Below are positions 33,229-46,850 of a stretch of 64,000 nucleotides of DNA, one piece after another. Source of the DNA: Salvia splendens. Lineage: Eukaryota > Streptophyta > Magnoliopsida > Lamiales > Lamiaceae. Numbering within the stretch: the first letter of the stretch is position 1; each line of letters starts with the position of its first letter. The DNA lies in contig NC_056050.1 of NCBI RefSeq assembly GCF_004379255.2, forward strand, positions 12,957,410 through 13,021,409. Direction: 5' to 3'. The notes under the pieces were generated by a model that was not told where the DNA came from, made no database searches, and was given only the letters and a program-made list of their open reading frames with translations. Made by a program: the position numbers and the translations under genes.

Positions 33229-33380
33229 AGTCAAATATGATGTAATTCCATGTGTGTGTGTGTGTGACTCAAACATATGGATGAATTACTAATATTTAAG
33301 ATGAAGTCAAATATGATGTAATTCCATGTGTGCGTGTGTGTGACTCAACATATGGATGAATTACTAATATTTATGATGAT
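33229..33380. repeat. 76 bp tandem duplication with GT microsatellite
   Basis: The unit starting AGTCAAATATGATGTAATTC occurs at 33229 and 33305 with about three differences, each holding a TGTGTG run. Confidence 0.9.
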
Positions 33381-34200
33381 GACGAGTTCTCTAAATTTCT
33401 AGCTATATAGTGAATCCAAAAGGAATTAATTTGAAAATTAATAATGTTAAATTAGTATAATTTTGTTGAATTCGGTCATTTATATTTCGCTCTCTTTTTT
33501 AGCTTCTTTTCATACTATTGGATTATACTATAATTAACTAATAAAATATAAAATACAATCTAATAAATGATACTAGATGCTTATGTTGTAAGATAAATGA
33601 ATATATTTATGGAAGAATGATGAATTATTGAAGCATTGGATTAATATGGTTTCAAGTGAATATAGATATCTTTACAAACATATCATCGTATATTCAATAT
33701 GAGGAAAATGAAATGGATTATGAGGAAAATGAAATGGATCGTGCTATGCACGTGGGCTAATACTAGTTAGAATAATACTCCACTTAGTTTTATAACATGA
33801 AATAGGTGTAACAAAAAATTAAGTGTTAATGATTTTTACATGATATTTTATAAAGTGTAAATGATGAAATTCTTATAATAAAAAAAACAAAAACAAAACT
33901 AGTATAATCATGGTATATGAGATTTCATCACTATTTACACTTTTGAATAAAACAAATCAGATTAATAGTTAGTGATAAAAAAACTTGAAAACAATTTTAT
34001 TCAAAATTATTTACATATATTGACTAAAGAGATAATGCCTCGTGTGGTGGGGCCATGTGGATGGAATGATGTGAATTAGTAATTGCCTAAAGATAATTGT
34101 AGGAAGAAGAATTGAAACTGAAGAAACAAGTTAGAAGTACATATCTGCATTTCGTTCATTATTCTTTGCGTTTCATGCGCAACAGGTTGGGCTGTGTTTT
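33381..34200. other. AT-rich spacer
   Basis: No gene or exon seen. There is a short duplication around 33697-33740 (GAGGAAAATGAAATGGAT twice). Confidence 0.55.
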
Positions 34201-34204
34201 AATT

Positions 34205-34640
34205 TTAAATAACAGTAGAGGATCCGTTCCCGTTAATTAGAGAGATGACGACGGAGCATGTGGTGGCAGTGAAGCCATGGTGTGGGGTCGACATAAGCGG
34301 CGACAGTGGTAACTTTTGCCCTGGCCCGTGAATGGGCAATGTCAATCCGGTCATCCCAACAGGTTTCTGACCAACCCTATGGTGCGGAATCGGGGTCGCC
34401 GGGAATCGGAACAACGACCGGAATTGCACCTACTTGAACTGAACCACGAGAAGGAGAATAGAAGGAAGAAAGAGTAAATTTCATTGATATTCTGAGAATG
34501 AGCTTACAAATGAGGAGAGTTCATCTTATATAGATGAACTCTCGTAACTAACTCTCACTTAACCGTAACTAACTTGCAGTTACAATCAACTAACTGAGCT
34601 AACTCTTCTTCATGCCATGTGTCATCTTCCTTTACTTCCA
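34205..34640 (-). mobile_element. Possible Copia LTR and leader fragment
   Basis: On the minus strand a run TTAGCTCAGTTAGTTGATTG, a TATATAAG box, CTCTCCTCATTTGTAAGCTC and ATCAATGAAATTTACTC is typical of a Copia LTR with its transcript end; a short open frame of 74 codons follows (34429-34205). No second LTR or pol is near. Fragment only; identity uncertain. Confidence 0.4.
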
Positions 34641-35789
34641 TGCACACGTGAAGAACTCGTTTCATGCACCACCCTAATCGAATTTCAGGTTAATCGGGTG
34701 CGGACAAACTAGGTTGTGATTTTTATCGAGTTATAAATATTCAATGCTAACCCTAAAAGTTCGGGTTTCAAGATAGCCCAGTGAGTTAGTCAGGCTGCAA
34801 TCGATAAAATTAATATGTCATCAATATAATAAATAATGATGTATCCCTATCTACTTGCTCTTGCTTTAGGGGGAACACTTATGTCTTATATGCATGTACT
34901 TCTTTGATTTGAAATTTTAAGTCTCTAAATCAAAATTTCACGCCTCCTTCTCAAATTTGATTTCTTCCTCTCTACCCTTATGAGTTAAAAATTGAACCAC
35001 TCTAAAGTCTAAAATATGAAAAATAACCATCTTGACGTAATTCATGAGATGCCACTGCATATGATTTTCTACATCTCATTTTTATAATGTTTATTGATGT
35101 GTGCCTATCATATACATTACATGCTGTAGCATCATGTCTCCAATTTGGAGCTAGCAAGTTGTTATTAACGTAATTTATTTATGGATGGTGCTTGACTAAA
35201 TTGTTTCTTGTTATACCGTGTCTTATAAGTTATTTCAATCCATTTTTGTCCATATACAGCTCTGCGCTTGTCCAAGTTGAGATAAAGAATCAAGGTGAAG
35301 ATGCTTTCAAGCATGAACTGTATGGAGACACCATCACCGTGGAGCGTAGAATCTCAGAATCTGCTGGTGGCAGCATCACATTAAAAAACAGTCAAGGTTT
35401 TATTTGCTTGGTCTAATATCTCATTTGTTGTCGGTACATGTCCAGAAAAAGTTGAATATTTCCAATATCCCTGCCTAAACTGCTATATTAAGAAATATAT
35501 GTACGAGTAGAAGTGATTATGAATTTGTGAGCTCATTTGTTCAGATGTGTTGATGCTTTGTCTTAGCAATAAATATGAATTTGTGAACTCATCAAACAAT
35601 AAATTAGTTTCTCACCATTTTACTGCAACTTACAAAAGAATTAGTGCTAAAATTACCATAATATTGTTTTATATGCATATTTTTATCATAATTGTGAGTG
35701 GAATGTGTTAGTGAAAAATGAGGTCACTGAAATGGGACAATTAATGGGGAATGAGGAAAATGGCAAAATGGAACAAGTAAGGGGGACCA

Positions 35790-35803
35790 GAGGGAGTAGT
35801 AAA
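35790..35803. mobile_element. Right end of a degenerate Stowaway-type MITE
   Basis: CCAGAGGGAGTA is a terminal remnant in intron 1; the left end is not recognisable. Confidence 0.4.
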
Positions 35804-37592
35804 AATTCACTTTTTATATAGGAAGAAAATTACAGTGTAACATTAGCTTTGAAAATTTACACTAATAAAATCTTTCTTGATACTTGATTGTGTTGATTTT
35901 TTTTCACACTGCTCAGGTGACAAAGTGATTTTTCTATGATGTGTTCCTGCATTTGTCAATTCATTGTAAAAAAGATTTTTGCCCAAGTTGGATTACTGAT
36001 GATCATTGACAATGACATCTGTTCCTTTGGAAAACTGGTGTAAGAAAAACCCTTAGTGAGAGGTTGTTTCCTTTGAACTTTTCATTTTGAGAAATTTCAA
36101 ATATATAATGATATTCTTGAAGTTCGTTTGTGGCATATTTTTACTCATAAAAGTCAATTTGTAATTGAATAAATGGGATGTTCTATAATGCCTATACTTC
36201 AGTTTTTCTGTTGAGTTTTCTCTTATCTGCAGGTTGGTTGATGGTTTATTTCTATAACCGAGAAATTAAATTTTGTCAAGAAAATGTTTCTCTCTCCTCA
36301 ATCATGGGGATTTATTTTTCTTCCTATATGCTTGTCTGGTTCCATCCTTCCTATGTGCTCTTTTTCCAGAAAATGATTTAATTGTGGGGATTTATATGAC
36401 ATCTTGGTTATCTTCAATTTTTATTAATATCTATTGCTTGTCTCTCTTTATTACTTAGTTAATAATGACAACTATAATATTAAATATTTGTATGCTATCC
36501 TGATTGCTCACTATCCAGGTAGAAAAATTGGCTCCAAGAGAGAGGATCTCCGTGAGATTGTAGAATACTTCAATGTCAGTACTACTAACCATTTCAATGC
36601 ATTTTTTAAACTTATGAAAGATGAATTGATTCTGCTGCATCTTTATCTCATTTTACGTCATTGATGACCTGAAAAGCTATCTTTTTGTTTAGTTAAATGA
36701 TATGGACATGTTATTGACTTGGTTCTCTGTCCCTTATCTAAGTTCTTGTGTCTGACCTTGTTGCTGATTCAGGATGCTCTCTCACTTGATGTTTATAGAT
36801 CAAACTTTATTGGGTCACTAAGTTACTTAGCAAATGACATAGACATTTGACTGAAAGGGTGACCACAGGCCTATGATGGACAACTTCAATAGCTTTTACT
36901 TCACCTCAACTTAAAGAATATATGTTTGAGTGTACACATATGACATATCTTCCTATGCTGTCTGGTTCCACCCTTCCATTCCATGTTGCTAGTGAGATAG
37001 CATTATATTGACACCTTATCTCCCGTCCTTAAAGTATGCCATTCTTTGTGTGTTAATGTCTTTTAGGCTCTGGAAATAGTTTACTAATGCAAATATTGTC
37101 AATATGTTTTAGTAGTTGGTTAAGTTTTATATGATGCAGCGTTTCATGGAATGTTTGATGCTTTAGTGTGCTCAACTATCTTTCCCATTTGAGAATTACC
37201 ACATTATACTAGTGGAGAGAGAAAAAGATCAGATCAAGAATTAATTCTGTCATCTGCAATGCTGTCCTCAACTAGACCAATGGTTGGACTATCATTTTGT
37301 GTTGATATCGTATTATCTTAGGTACTGCGGTATCAATTCAGGAGAGGAAAATGCTACTAGCTAGAACTTATGTGCCTATTACAATTATGGGATTTGTTTT
37401 TACTCTTAGGGATGTCAATCCACTCTGAGACTAGTGCATTGGCCATAAAAGACCGAGAAAAATAAAGAGTTTTATAACCTTGAACTGAATGGTTAGAGGG
37501 ATTGGAAATCTAACTCCATATATTTTTAGCCACATGTTACTCAGTTTGAGATTTCAAGTATTGTAAGAGTTAACTATATAATTTCAAGTATT

Positions 37593-37612
37593 GTACTCCC
37601 TCCGTCCCAGCT
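37593..37612. mobile_element. Left end of a truncated Stowaway-type MITE
   Basis: TA then CTCCCTCCGTCCCAGCTAAG in intron 2. No matching right end was seen within the next 400 bp. Confidence 0.5.
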
Positions 37613-40290
37613 AAGAGTTGTATGCTTTGACTGTGCTAGTTAATATGAAAATTCCATGTGTAATTTTCCACTGAGCTTTTTTACCAGCATTGTCTGTTTG
37701 TTGGCAAGAATGTAGCTTTTGCTTAGCTTTTTATATGTCTTGTGCACTGAGAAAGCATATATGTCAAATTTAAACAGATGTTGGTCAACAGGGTTGAGCT
37801 GTCATGTGCTGCGTTGCTTTTATTTGTCATTGACAGTGGCAACAAAATCTATTAATGAACATGGCTTTCCTTTTCTTAGTACATAGATTTAGAACCTATG
37901 TTCATATTAATGTGGAATATCAATATAAATATTTCAGGTAGTGTCTTTACTTGGGACATACATGTTTGGGATTTATTGTAGCCACTTTTGGTGTAAATGA
38001 TCATAGTGCTTTGATGGGATTTCGCTACTGCATCTCATGATTCTCATTTTAATATTTCATTATTATATTGTTCAATATCGAAAAAGGTCATACTTCTCAA
38101 ATATGAGTGTGTTCTGGGAACTAAAAGGGACTTAATACATTTATTGGATAGTTTCATTTTCTAATCTAATTATTATTCTCTAATCTAATTATTATATCCT
38201 CTCCCCACTCTTTGCCTTCAGTTTTTATGGATGATACTACAATCTTTCTGTTAATGTGGTTGACCTGTTTCCGCTATATAGATTGATGTAGAGAATCCAT
38301 GCACAATCATGACACAAGACAAGAGTAGAGAATTTCTGCATTCAGGCAATGACAAAGACAAGTTCAAGGTAACAGTGAACTTGTAATTAACTACTTTGCT
38401 ACTTCCACATAGCCAACTGAATCTCATTAATTTGGATAAATGTAATCACTAGTTTTAGTTATAACAAAACAAGTAACACCATCTTTACAGTTCTACTTCA
38501 AGGCAACACTTCTTCAACAGGTGGATGACCTACTAAGCGGTATTGACAAGCAGCTACAAGATGCAAATGGCCTAATTAGTCATTTGGAAGATTCCTTAAG
38601 GCCGGCAAAGAAGGAACTTGATGAATTACAAGAAAAGATAAAAAACATGGAAGTTATGGAGGAGATGTCACAACAGGTGCAGCTATTAAGAAAGAAACTA
38701 GCTTGGTCGTGGGTATATGATGCTGATAGAAAACTTGATGTGCAACATAAGTTGATTGAAAAGCTAAAAGGAAGGATACCTAGCTGTCAAGCAATGATTG
38801 ACCAGAATCATGTATGTGGTTTTTCTATCTCCTGGAAAAATCTTTTATGTGTTCTTTGTCTGTGTCTCCAAAGTGACCTGAAAGCATATTGCGGAAGATC
38901 TTCTGTGTTGATGTTTGATTTACCGCCACTGAGTAGTGATAATAAGCTGCTGGTGATGTCATTGATTGCTTTGGTTGTAAACGATTTAGTGGAAACTCCC
39001 TACTCTTCAGATTACATAGTAAATTCTTATTGGGTTGTTTCCAAAGATAAGACTAGCTAAATGGTGACTATTAGTGCATCCATCCTGCTGGGTTCGTTTT
39101 TGGCCAAATTTATTTTGCCAAATAACCTGAGATGCCGGCTGAGATTTGATTCAAAGAGTTGGCTAACTGATAATACCCACATTGCTTATTGCAGCACAAG
39201 ATGGAAAAATTGAATGATCGATTGGCAGCAAAGAAAGATGAAATATCAAATATGATGGAAAGAACATCTGAAGTTAGAAGATTGAAGGAGGATCTACAGC
39301 AAAATCTTTCTATGGTATGATATTCTGTATTACACTAGATTCTTTTAATTATCAAAGGCTGATGAAAAATGTATTCTTGCTCAGATCTCCCATTTCCCTT
39401 ACGTTCTAGTTTTGTCATTCATTCTCTATAACGTTCTTTTGCCTGTGCCAAATAACTGTTCTTTAGAGTCTGCCTCGACTAAATCTTGAAGTGTATATCT
39501 TCTCCTTTACAAGTTTCTTTGAGAAAAATTGTTTGCCTCATCTTGTTTGGTAATTGCTTGAACTTCTTTTCTTCTATACACAGCAGCATAATCGGTGTAC
39601 TCACTCTTGTAGAGTTCTATAGCAGTATATTGTTTTTGTGACTAAGATCCTGAAATGTAAAGATTTTATTTTAGGCTGTGAAGGAGCAGCTTGAGCTAAC
39701 AGGGGAACAAGAGCGCATAAATAGGCAAATTAATAATATGGTTAAACAGGTCAGATCACTCGAGAGGCAGATCCAGGAAATGCATGAGCAGTATCAGCAA
39801 AATACACAGGTAACACACTTGCTGAGATATGATATACATACCAATTGGCCTTTTAAAACTAACATTGGTGAAACAAACTAATCCAAGGTCATTGGTGTTA
39901 CTTTGAGTCTTGAGATATGCATTGATGTTATTTACCGTGGGAATCTAATACAGATTACTCCATAAGTGCAGTTTCTCCCAATGCCAATATAATTTAAGAG
40001 TTCAAATGTGCTCCTACATTACCCCAAATGATTAATTATATATTCCAATACAATTTTCTTTTACAATTTTTTTAGAAATTAAGTATTTTCTAATTTAACC
40101 CTCTGATATAATAAGTTATATGAATTATATTTTCTAATATATTTTTTTGAGAAAATATTTATTTCCTTGTAATTTTAAGCTTGACATAAGAAGAGTTTCT
40201 TTTCAAGAAAATAAATAATTTTTTTCTCTAAATGTTTTTCTAAAAATATAATTATTATTTTTATTTAATTAGTTATATGAATTATATTTT

Positions 40291-40717
40291 AGACTTAAGT
40301 CCAAAATCGGTAGAGTACATTTAACCAAAAAAACTTTTTGGTCCTATACATTATGTGTAATAGCCTCTGGTCCTAAACAATATGTTTTGGTCCATATTTA
40401 ATGGTTTTGTAAAAAATTAAACGGTCAACCATGTTTTGGCCTGATTATGGGTTAAATATTATTTTAATTAATCAAACGGAAGTACAAAGTTGGTCTTGCA
40501 CATTTGTTCAAAAAACCTATTGGTCCTATACACTGTTATGTTTTGGTCCATATTTACCCCAGTAATTAATCAGGTCAACGCGGTTGATAGTTAGTTTTTG
40601 ACAAACCTTTACATATGGACCAAAACAAATCTAAGATGAGAAGCTAACACACTCAATGGGTCGAACCAAAAGTTTTTTTGCACATTTGTAAGAGACCAAT
40701 TTTGGACTTTAGTCCGG
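40291..40717. mobile_element. Inverted-repeat element with GTCCAAAATCGGT-type ends
   Basis: The left arm GACTTAAGTCCAAAATCGGT and right arm ACCAATTTTGGACTTTAGTC (40697-40716) are imperfect reverse complements over about 50 bp. Fragments of the same sequence (TTTTGGTCC, GACCAAAA) recur to 41290, where a second right arm ACCAATTTTGGACTTTAGTC occurs. Probably a MITE family with partial copies. Confidence 0.6.
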
Positions 40718-40792
40718 ATGTTTTGATATAATTAGCTATATGAATTGTATTTCATGATCTAATTTTTCAAAAATAAGTTATATTTTCTTTTA

Positions 40793-41009
40793 CTCCCTCC
40801 GTCCCCAAATATGCGCTTTGGGTTCGGCACAGATTTTAATGCAAAATTGGTAAAGTAAGAGAGTTAGAGAGAAAAAGTAATTAATATTGTTTGTGGAGAA
40901 TGGGTCCCACCTCATTAGAGAGAAAATAGTTTCCAAAATTAGAAAGTGCATATTCTTGTGGGACGGAGTAAAAAGAAAAAGGGTGCATATTCTTGTGGGA
41001 CAGAGGGAA
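40793..41009. mobile_element. Stowaway-type MITE with duplicated right end
   Basis: Left end CTCCCTCCGTCCCCAAATAT after TA. The right end occurs twice: TGCATATTCTTGTGGGACGG then, after TAAAAAGAAAAAGGG, TGCATATTCTTGTGGGACAG. Lies in SMC6 intron 6. Confidence 0.75.
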
Positions 41010-41584
41010 TATAATTTTTGGACCAATTCATAATGTGTAGGACCAAAAAGTGAGCTTGGGAAAATATTTGGGACCAAAAATGGATTTCAGACATTAAATT
41101 TATTAGGTTAAACTGGTTAGTTAATAGTATATGGTTAAGTGGCCAAACTGGTCAAATGCATTTGACCATCAATTTTATATGGCTCCAATTTTTGACCGAT
41201 TCATATTGTTACAGACCCGATGCTACCAAACATAATGTTAAGGAACAAAAAGTTCATTTGGGCAAATGTATAGAACCAATTTTGGACTTTAGTCTTTCTA
41301 AAGCAAGTGCCTCACTACTTTCCAATAGCTTATGGCTAAAGCTACTTTTAAATTTTATATTCATTAAATGAATATAAAAATACATACATACTTAAGAGAT
41401 AATGCCTGACGCCAAAGTTCTTAGGTTCGAGTCCTCTATGGTACAGTCTTTAAATTTATATTCGTTTACCCATAAAAAAGTATGGATACTAAATCATTGA
41501 ACTCAGACTTGTTTTTAGAGTGAGTTGGTGTTTTGAATGTGACATATTAATATGGGATCATAAGGAATCTGTTCATAAAATGTA

Positions 41585-41816
41585 CTCCCTCGGTCCCAAT
41601 GTAGTTGAGTCGTATTCCTTTTTGGGTTGTCCCAAGTTAGCTGCGTCGTTTCCTTTTATGTCAAAAACTTTATCTTTTCTCATACTTTATTCTCTCTTCA
41701 TTTCTCTTACTTTATTCCCTCTCTTACTTTACTCTCTCCACTTTAACCTTTAACACATCAATTTCTTAAATCTCATGCCCAAAAGAAATGCCCCAACTAC
41801 CTTGGGATGGAGGGAG
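41585..41816. mobile_element. Stowaway-type MITE
   Basis: 232 bp, ends CTCCCTCGGTCCCAA and TTGGGATGGAGGGAG, flanked by TA on both sides. SMC6 intron 6. Confidence 0.85.
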
Positions 41817-42575
41817 TATATCTTACACCAAAATACAACTGAACCAGATATAACTTGCAAATATGATATGGTTCAATAGGCTGAAGAAAATGAGATGGAG
41901 GAAAGGCTTAGGGAACTTCAAGCTGAAGTTGATAAAGCTAATGTCAACATTCAGAGGTAGCATTCCATTCTAAAATTCTTTCATCTGCTATGTGCTAGCT
42001 TTCATACTTTCAGAATTCAAAGGTCTTTTCATCAAAATGAAATCGTCATTCAGATCGAAGGAAGAAGAGGAAAACATGCAGCAGAGGATAGCTATGTTAG
42101 AAAATGAAATACACCAGATTTTCATTCAGGTAATGGTATCTGTATGATGCGTCAGCTTGTGCATCTTTAAAATCATGCACCAGGACAGTGCAAGCTAAAG
42201 ACATGCAATGGAATTGCATACCACGAACTGGTTGTATGTTCTATATGTGTGGAAATGTCAAAAGAATTGAAGTCATTAGTCTTTACATTGTCCTTTTTTG
42301 TTCTCCCCATGAAATTTAACAAATTGAACTTTCGCAACATGTCATGTTTCTAAATGTTTCCAGTTCCTGTTTCTTTTCAAGAAAATCTTCATTTATGGCA
42401 TAGACGAAGCTACACTAGCCCCCCCCAAAAAAAAAAAAATTTGATGTTGCCCCCAACAGTTTCAGTTTTATCTATATTATGTATATATATCGAATCTTGC
42501 TAACAACATCCCTTTATATTATTTTACATGCCTATTCATCTTCTGTTTTTATTTTTATTATTGTAAAAATTACTA

Positions 42576-42768
42576 CTCCCTCCGTCCCACTATAACCGAC
42601 ACAATTTTCTTTTTGGGATGTCCCATTCTAAATTGCACATTTTTTAAAATAGAAACTTCATTCACTCTGTCTCTTACTTTATTCTCTTTCAACTTAACTT
42701 ACAAAAACAACATTGCATAAAATCCTGTGCTGAATAAGAAATGATCCACATAGAGTGGACGAAAGGAG
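42576..42768. mobile_element. Degenerate Stowaway-type MITE
   Basis: Left end CTCCCTCCGTCCCACTATA after TA; right end AGTGGACGAAAGGAG before TA with several changes. SMC6 intron 8. Confidence 0.7.
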
Positions 42769-45490
42769 TATATGATTATGTTATTTTCATCTATGTTATC
42801 TCTTAATGGGAACATCACTTTAATTTGCACACACCCATTTTATCTTTACAAAATATATACTACCTCTGTGCCCTAAAAATAGAAATAATTTGTATTTATT
42901 CATTCATTTTCTATGTTTAATTGTACTTCATTAGTTTCCACTAAATATATTCAATATTTCAAAATATATATGTGGCCAAAAAATTCTACTATTATTTTCT
43001 AACAATGTTTTTCGATTAATGATGCCTAGAAACATATCAATAAATTTAACAATGGCACATGGTTGCATCCGACGATGCCGATACCGATACCGACACCAAT
43101 TTTTTTCATAATTGTTAAAAATGATTCGGGAGTAAAATTGTTTGAGATGTTCATATATTGCCACGTGGTGAGTTGAATCGATCACAATTGCAGAAAGAGG
43201 GAAAATAAGATCAAGGAGTGAAGTGGTTTCTGCATATGTGATTGGTTGGACACACCTTGTGGCGATATTTCTGGACCACTGACTTTTTTGGCCCACTAAC
43301 TACTTAGTCACTGTTCATGGAATAATTTAGTCAGCATGTCCTTCTCCAGATTGAAGATGTCGATAAAAGCAATCGTGATATTTCCTCACGGATACGGGAA
43401 ATCCAAATGCATCAAAGGAATAAGGTCTCGATTCTCATCTTGTTGATATTCGTATATTCTGTTACGTTTACATTGTTTTTTTTTTTATCTCAGTTTCTTT
43501 TTCTTTGAAGGTTACTGCATTTGGAGGAGGTCGGGTAACGGTTACCCGGTAACCAATCTTTTACAGGCGATCGAGCGGAATCAGCATAAATTTAGTATTC
43601 CACCCATTGGTCCCTTAGGTGCCCATGTGGTATATTATACAAGTTCATTGGCATACTTCATCCCGCATGATATTGATGCTACCTATTTATGCTTGTTAAC
43701 GGATCTTCATGGTTTACTGTTGGTTTTTGTAATATATACTTAATTTTCTGCTTTTGTTTCTCCATATATAATTGATGAAAATGTAACCAATTAGTGCTTT
43801 TGGAGGATGAAAAGGTTTGTTGTTGGATTCTGGTGAAAAGGAAAAGTAGATAACTTCAGCCAAAGTTTGGGAGCCATTTAAACAAGCCATAAATCTAGTG
43901 TACCAGAGTTTTTCTTGATCAATTAACTTAAATGTGTATCTACATGGAACATACATAAGGGGATCTGTTTTTTGATCTTTTATGAGTATCATAATGTTGC
44001 ATTTGTTCATTGTCAAAGTAATCACCAGTTCACCACCATCCTTTTTCCTTTTTTTTTCATAAAGTATCTGTACTGTTTCAGTGATTGACTCAGTAAGTTA
44101 TAGGTTGTGATCCCTTCTTGTTTTTTGATTAGAATCTAGATACTTTTGGACTTTAACTGATGACAAAATGGAATCATATTAAAATGACTCTTTTTCTCAG
44201 TGACTTGATGACAACATCAAATGCTTTCCCCGTTCTCTGTGTATGTCATTTTTTTTAACTTGTTAAAATTTCACCCAAGAGCATTATGTGACTTAGTTAT
44301 TAATTCATTGACGAGGACATAATTTTCTAGTAAGGAGATTACTGTCTACCCTCACCCAGATCCCGATTCTGGTGTAACAGGATAGACACTTTCGTTTTTG
44401 GATAAAAGGATCACTTAGTTGTTTTCAGGCATGTGAGGCTTCTGAAATATTTTGAGGTAGTTTAGGTCTTTACATTGTTGAAAAATTATTGCAGGAATTG
44501 GAACATGGAGACATGTGGGCTATTGCTATTGAAACTGCAGTTGGCAGGTTGCTCAATGCTTTCATTGTCACGGATCATAAAGATTCTCGTATCTTAAGAG
44601 CATGTGCAAGGGAAGCTAACTATAACCACTTACAGATTATCGTACATGATTTTCGCAGACCGAGGTTGCTTGTTCATGTCTATGCAGTAGTCAATTTCTG
44701 ACAATGATTTGCAGTTCCTATTGGCTCTAATAGTTTAGCTGTGCCTATTGGTAGGATCAACATTCCAAATCACATGCTGCCTCAGACTAATCATCCCACT
44801 GCATTGTCTGTTCTGCATTCAGACAATTCTACAGTACTCAATGTTTTGATTGATATGGTAGGCTTTCAGCATTTTCTTGTTCTATCCCTGGTTTTAACTA
44901 AAATAAAACTATTATCTTAAGGTTTTGCACTATAGTGATGGTTCATTCCTTGTATTGTTTTCTTTTGTTATAAAAATATAAAATAAAGGAACATTGCATA
45001 CATTCAGAGAGTTACTGCAGACATATTTTTTTTTGGAGAAGGCTTTAGCTGTTTGGTTATGCAGTGTTAAATTTGATTTTCCCCTTCATGTTTAATCAAG
45101 AGTCTTCCTGTTTATATTTTGTTTCTTCAGCAGGGTATTGGTGTTATTACCCCCCTTTTTTTATATTATATGTGCATCTTTTGCAGGGTAATGCTGAGAG
45201 GCAAGTGCTTGTCAAAGATTATGAAGTTGGTAAAACTGTCGCCTTTGATCAGAGGATACCAAACCTTAAGGAGGTTTACACATCGGATGGGTACAAAATG
45301 TAAGCTAATCTGGAACCCCTGCACATCCGAATAACAAGAGTCTTCTCTTGCCTTTTTTATACCATTTCTTTGTAGGAATGCATCACACTAATTCATCTTC
45401 TGCTGCAAAATTTAATTGATCTTGTTTCAATAGAAAATCAATGGGATGTTTAGTATTGATATTATGCTGTTTGGTACAGCCTGTGAAATA

Positions 45491-45756
45491 CTCCCTCCGT
45501 CCATGATTAAATGTCCCATATTTGACCGGCACGGGTTTTAAGAAATTGTTTAACTTTATGTAGTAGTAAAGTGGGTAGAAAAGTTAGTGGAAGGTGGGGC
45601 CTACTTTTATATATTGGTTTTATAATAAAGTGTGAGTGAAATAAGTTAATGAAATGTAGGGTCCACTTACCAAATTTAGTAAAAGTGAAATGAGACATTT
45701 ATTGGCGGACGGACGAAAAAGAAAAAAATGGGACATTTAATGGCGGACGGAGGGAG
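45491..45756. mobile_element. Stowaway-type MITE with duplicated right end
   Basis: Left end CTCCCTCCGTCCATGATTAA. The right end occurs twice, separated by GAAAAAGAAAAAAATG: ACATTTATTGGCGGACGG and ACATTTAATGGCGGACGG. Flanked by TA. SMC6 intron 13. Confidence 0.85.
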
Positions 45757-46630
45757 TAATAAATTGTGAGTAAGTTGGCAGATTTTTTTGAAATTTTGAT
45801 GTACTACTTGTGAAGCTAATATTAGTAACCTACTAAGTCGACAAAAGAAGAGAGTAAGTAGGAATTTTGATGGACTAATTATTTTATGAGTTTTTAACTT
45901 CTTAAGGATAAAGTAAGTGCATTCATATTACAAGTATATTGATCTAAATTCTTATTTATATAAGTTTCTTACATAAACAAGTAATGTTCCTATTAAATTG
46001 CTTCATCTTCTTGAAAACACCGTGTTTTCTTTATGTTGATTACAAATTAAGTTCCTGTTTTCCATCTATCCATGTGCCCCCATAAGTGTGGTTTCTACTT
46101 TCAAGTTTAATTTTTGGGTGGAAGTCAATTATAAATTAAAGGAATTTTGTAGGTTTTACCGTAGTTCAGCTCAAACAATTCTTCCCCCAAACAAAAACGT
46201 TAGGGCTGGCCGTCTTTCTGGTTCATTTGATGATCAAATTAAATATCTGGAGAGAGAAGCTTCAGAAGCAAAACTAAAAGCCCAACAAGGCCGTGGACAG
46301 AAACGTGCCAAGGAGGAAGACTTGACGGATCTCCGAAACACGTTAGGCAATATGAAGGTAACCCCTCATACCCTCCAACTTTGGAGTCAGTAATAGTCTC
46401 TAAAATATTGCATTAATTGCAGTCTCAGTATTAGCGATAGAACTGTAACATTAAAAGCCTGTAGATAATTCTTGCTTATCATTAAATCTTAATTGCAAAT
46501 TCATGATGTCATGTAACACCAAAGCAATTGTAAGTTTTCTGGACTTAAACTGCCATTATGTAGGTCCAACTTCCAAAGCTGCTAGTGTAATCTAACAAAA
46601 TTAAAGATTAATCTTCTACACTGAAACATA

Positions 46631-46850
46631 CTCCCTCCGTCCCCAAAAAATAGGCTAGTATTTCCATTTTAAGTCTAAATAAGAAAAGTTTTGAACAGTT
46701 AATAACATGGGCCCCACAATCCACTAACACCACTACCACTACCTTTCTCTCTCTCTCTCTTACCTTTTCTTATCTCTCTCTTACTTTACCAATTGCACAT
46801 TAAAACCCGTGCCTTATACAACTTTGTCAATTTTTGGGAGACAGAGAGAG
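46631..46850. mobile_element. Stowaway-type MITE
   Basis: Left end CTCCCTCCGTCCCCAAAAA, right end TTTTTGGGAGACAGAGAGAG, flanked by TA. Contains a CT microsatellite. SMC6 intron 14. Confidence 0.78.

Larger units (their letters stand above)
35260..39809 (+). other. SMC6: SMC6 exons 1-6: N-lobe remainder and first coiled coil
   Basis: Diagnostic text: ALVQVEIKNQGEDAFKHELY and ERRISES (N-lobe), KREDLREIVEYFN, then the Q-loop and adjacent block IDVENPCTIMTQDKSREFL and HSGNDKDKFKFYFKATLLQQ, the best-known SMC6 signature. Then the coiled coil begins: KKLAWSWVYDADRKL. Frame phases agree across all six exons (for example exon 1 ends in phase 1 and exon 2 supplies two bases). This part shows no lesion. 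Confidence 0.88.
41880..46357 (+). other. SMC6: SMC6 exons 7-14: end of coiled coil and hinge
   Basis: Exons 7-9 are heptad-rich. Exon 10 opens VTAFGGGRVT, the entry to the hinge, and is then broken by 14 inserted bases. Exon 11 holds LLNAFIVTDHKDSRILRAC and REANYNHLQIIVHDF, exon 12 NIPNHMLPQTNHPTALSVLH, exon 13 ERQVLVKDYEVGK and NLKEVYTSDGYKM, exon 14 GRLSGSFDDQIKYLE. The hinge dimerises with SMC5 and contacts DNA. Introns hold five Stowaway-like MITEs. Confidence 0.88.

Noticed and set aside
34205..34429. 74-codon protein gene
   Set aside because: The sequence follows a Copia-like LTR end, so it is at most the leader or gag start of a fragment; no family was recognised.
41395..41450. tRNA-like B box (GGTTCGAGTCC) suggesting a tRNA gene or SINE
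   Set aside because: No A box at the right distance and no cloverleaf can be drawn; no poly-A tail or target duplication was found.
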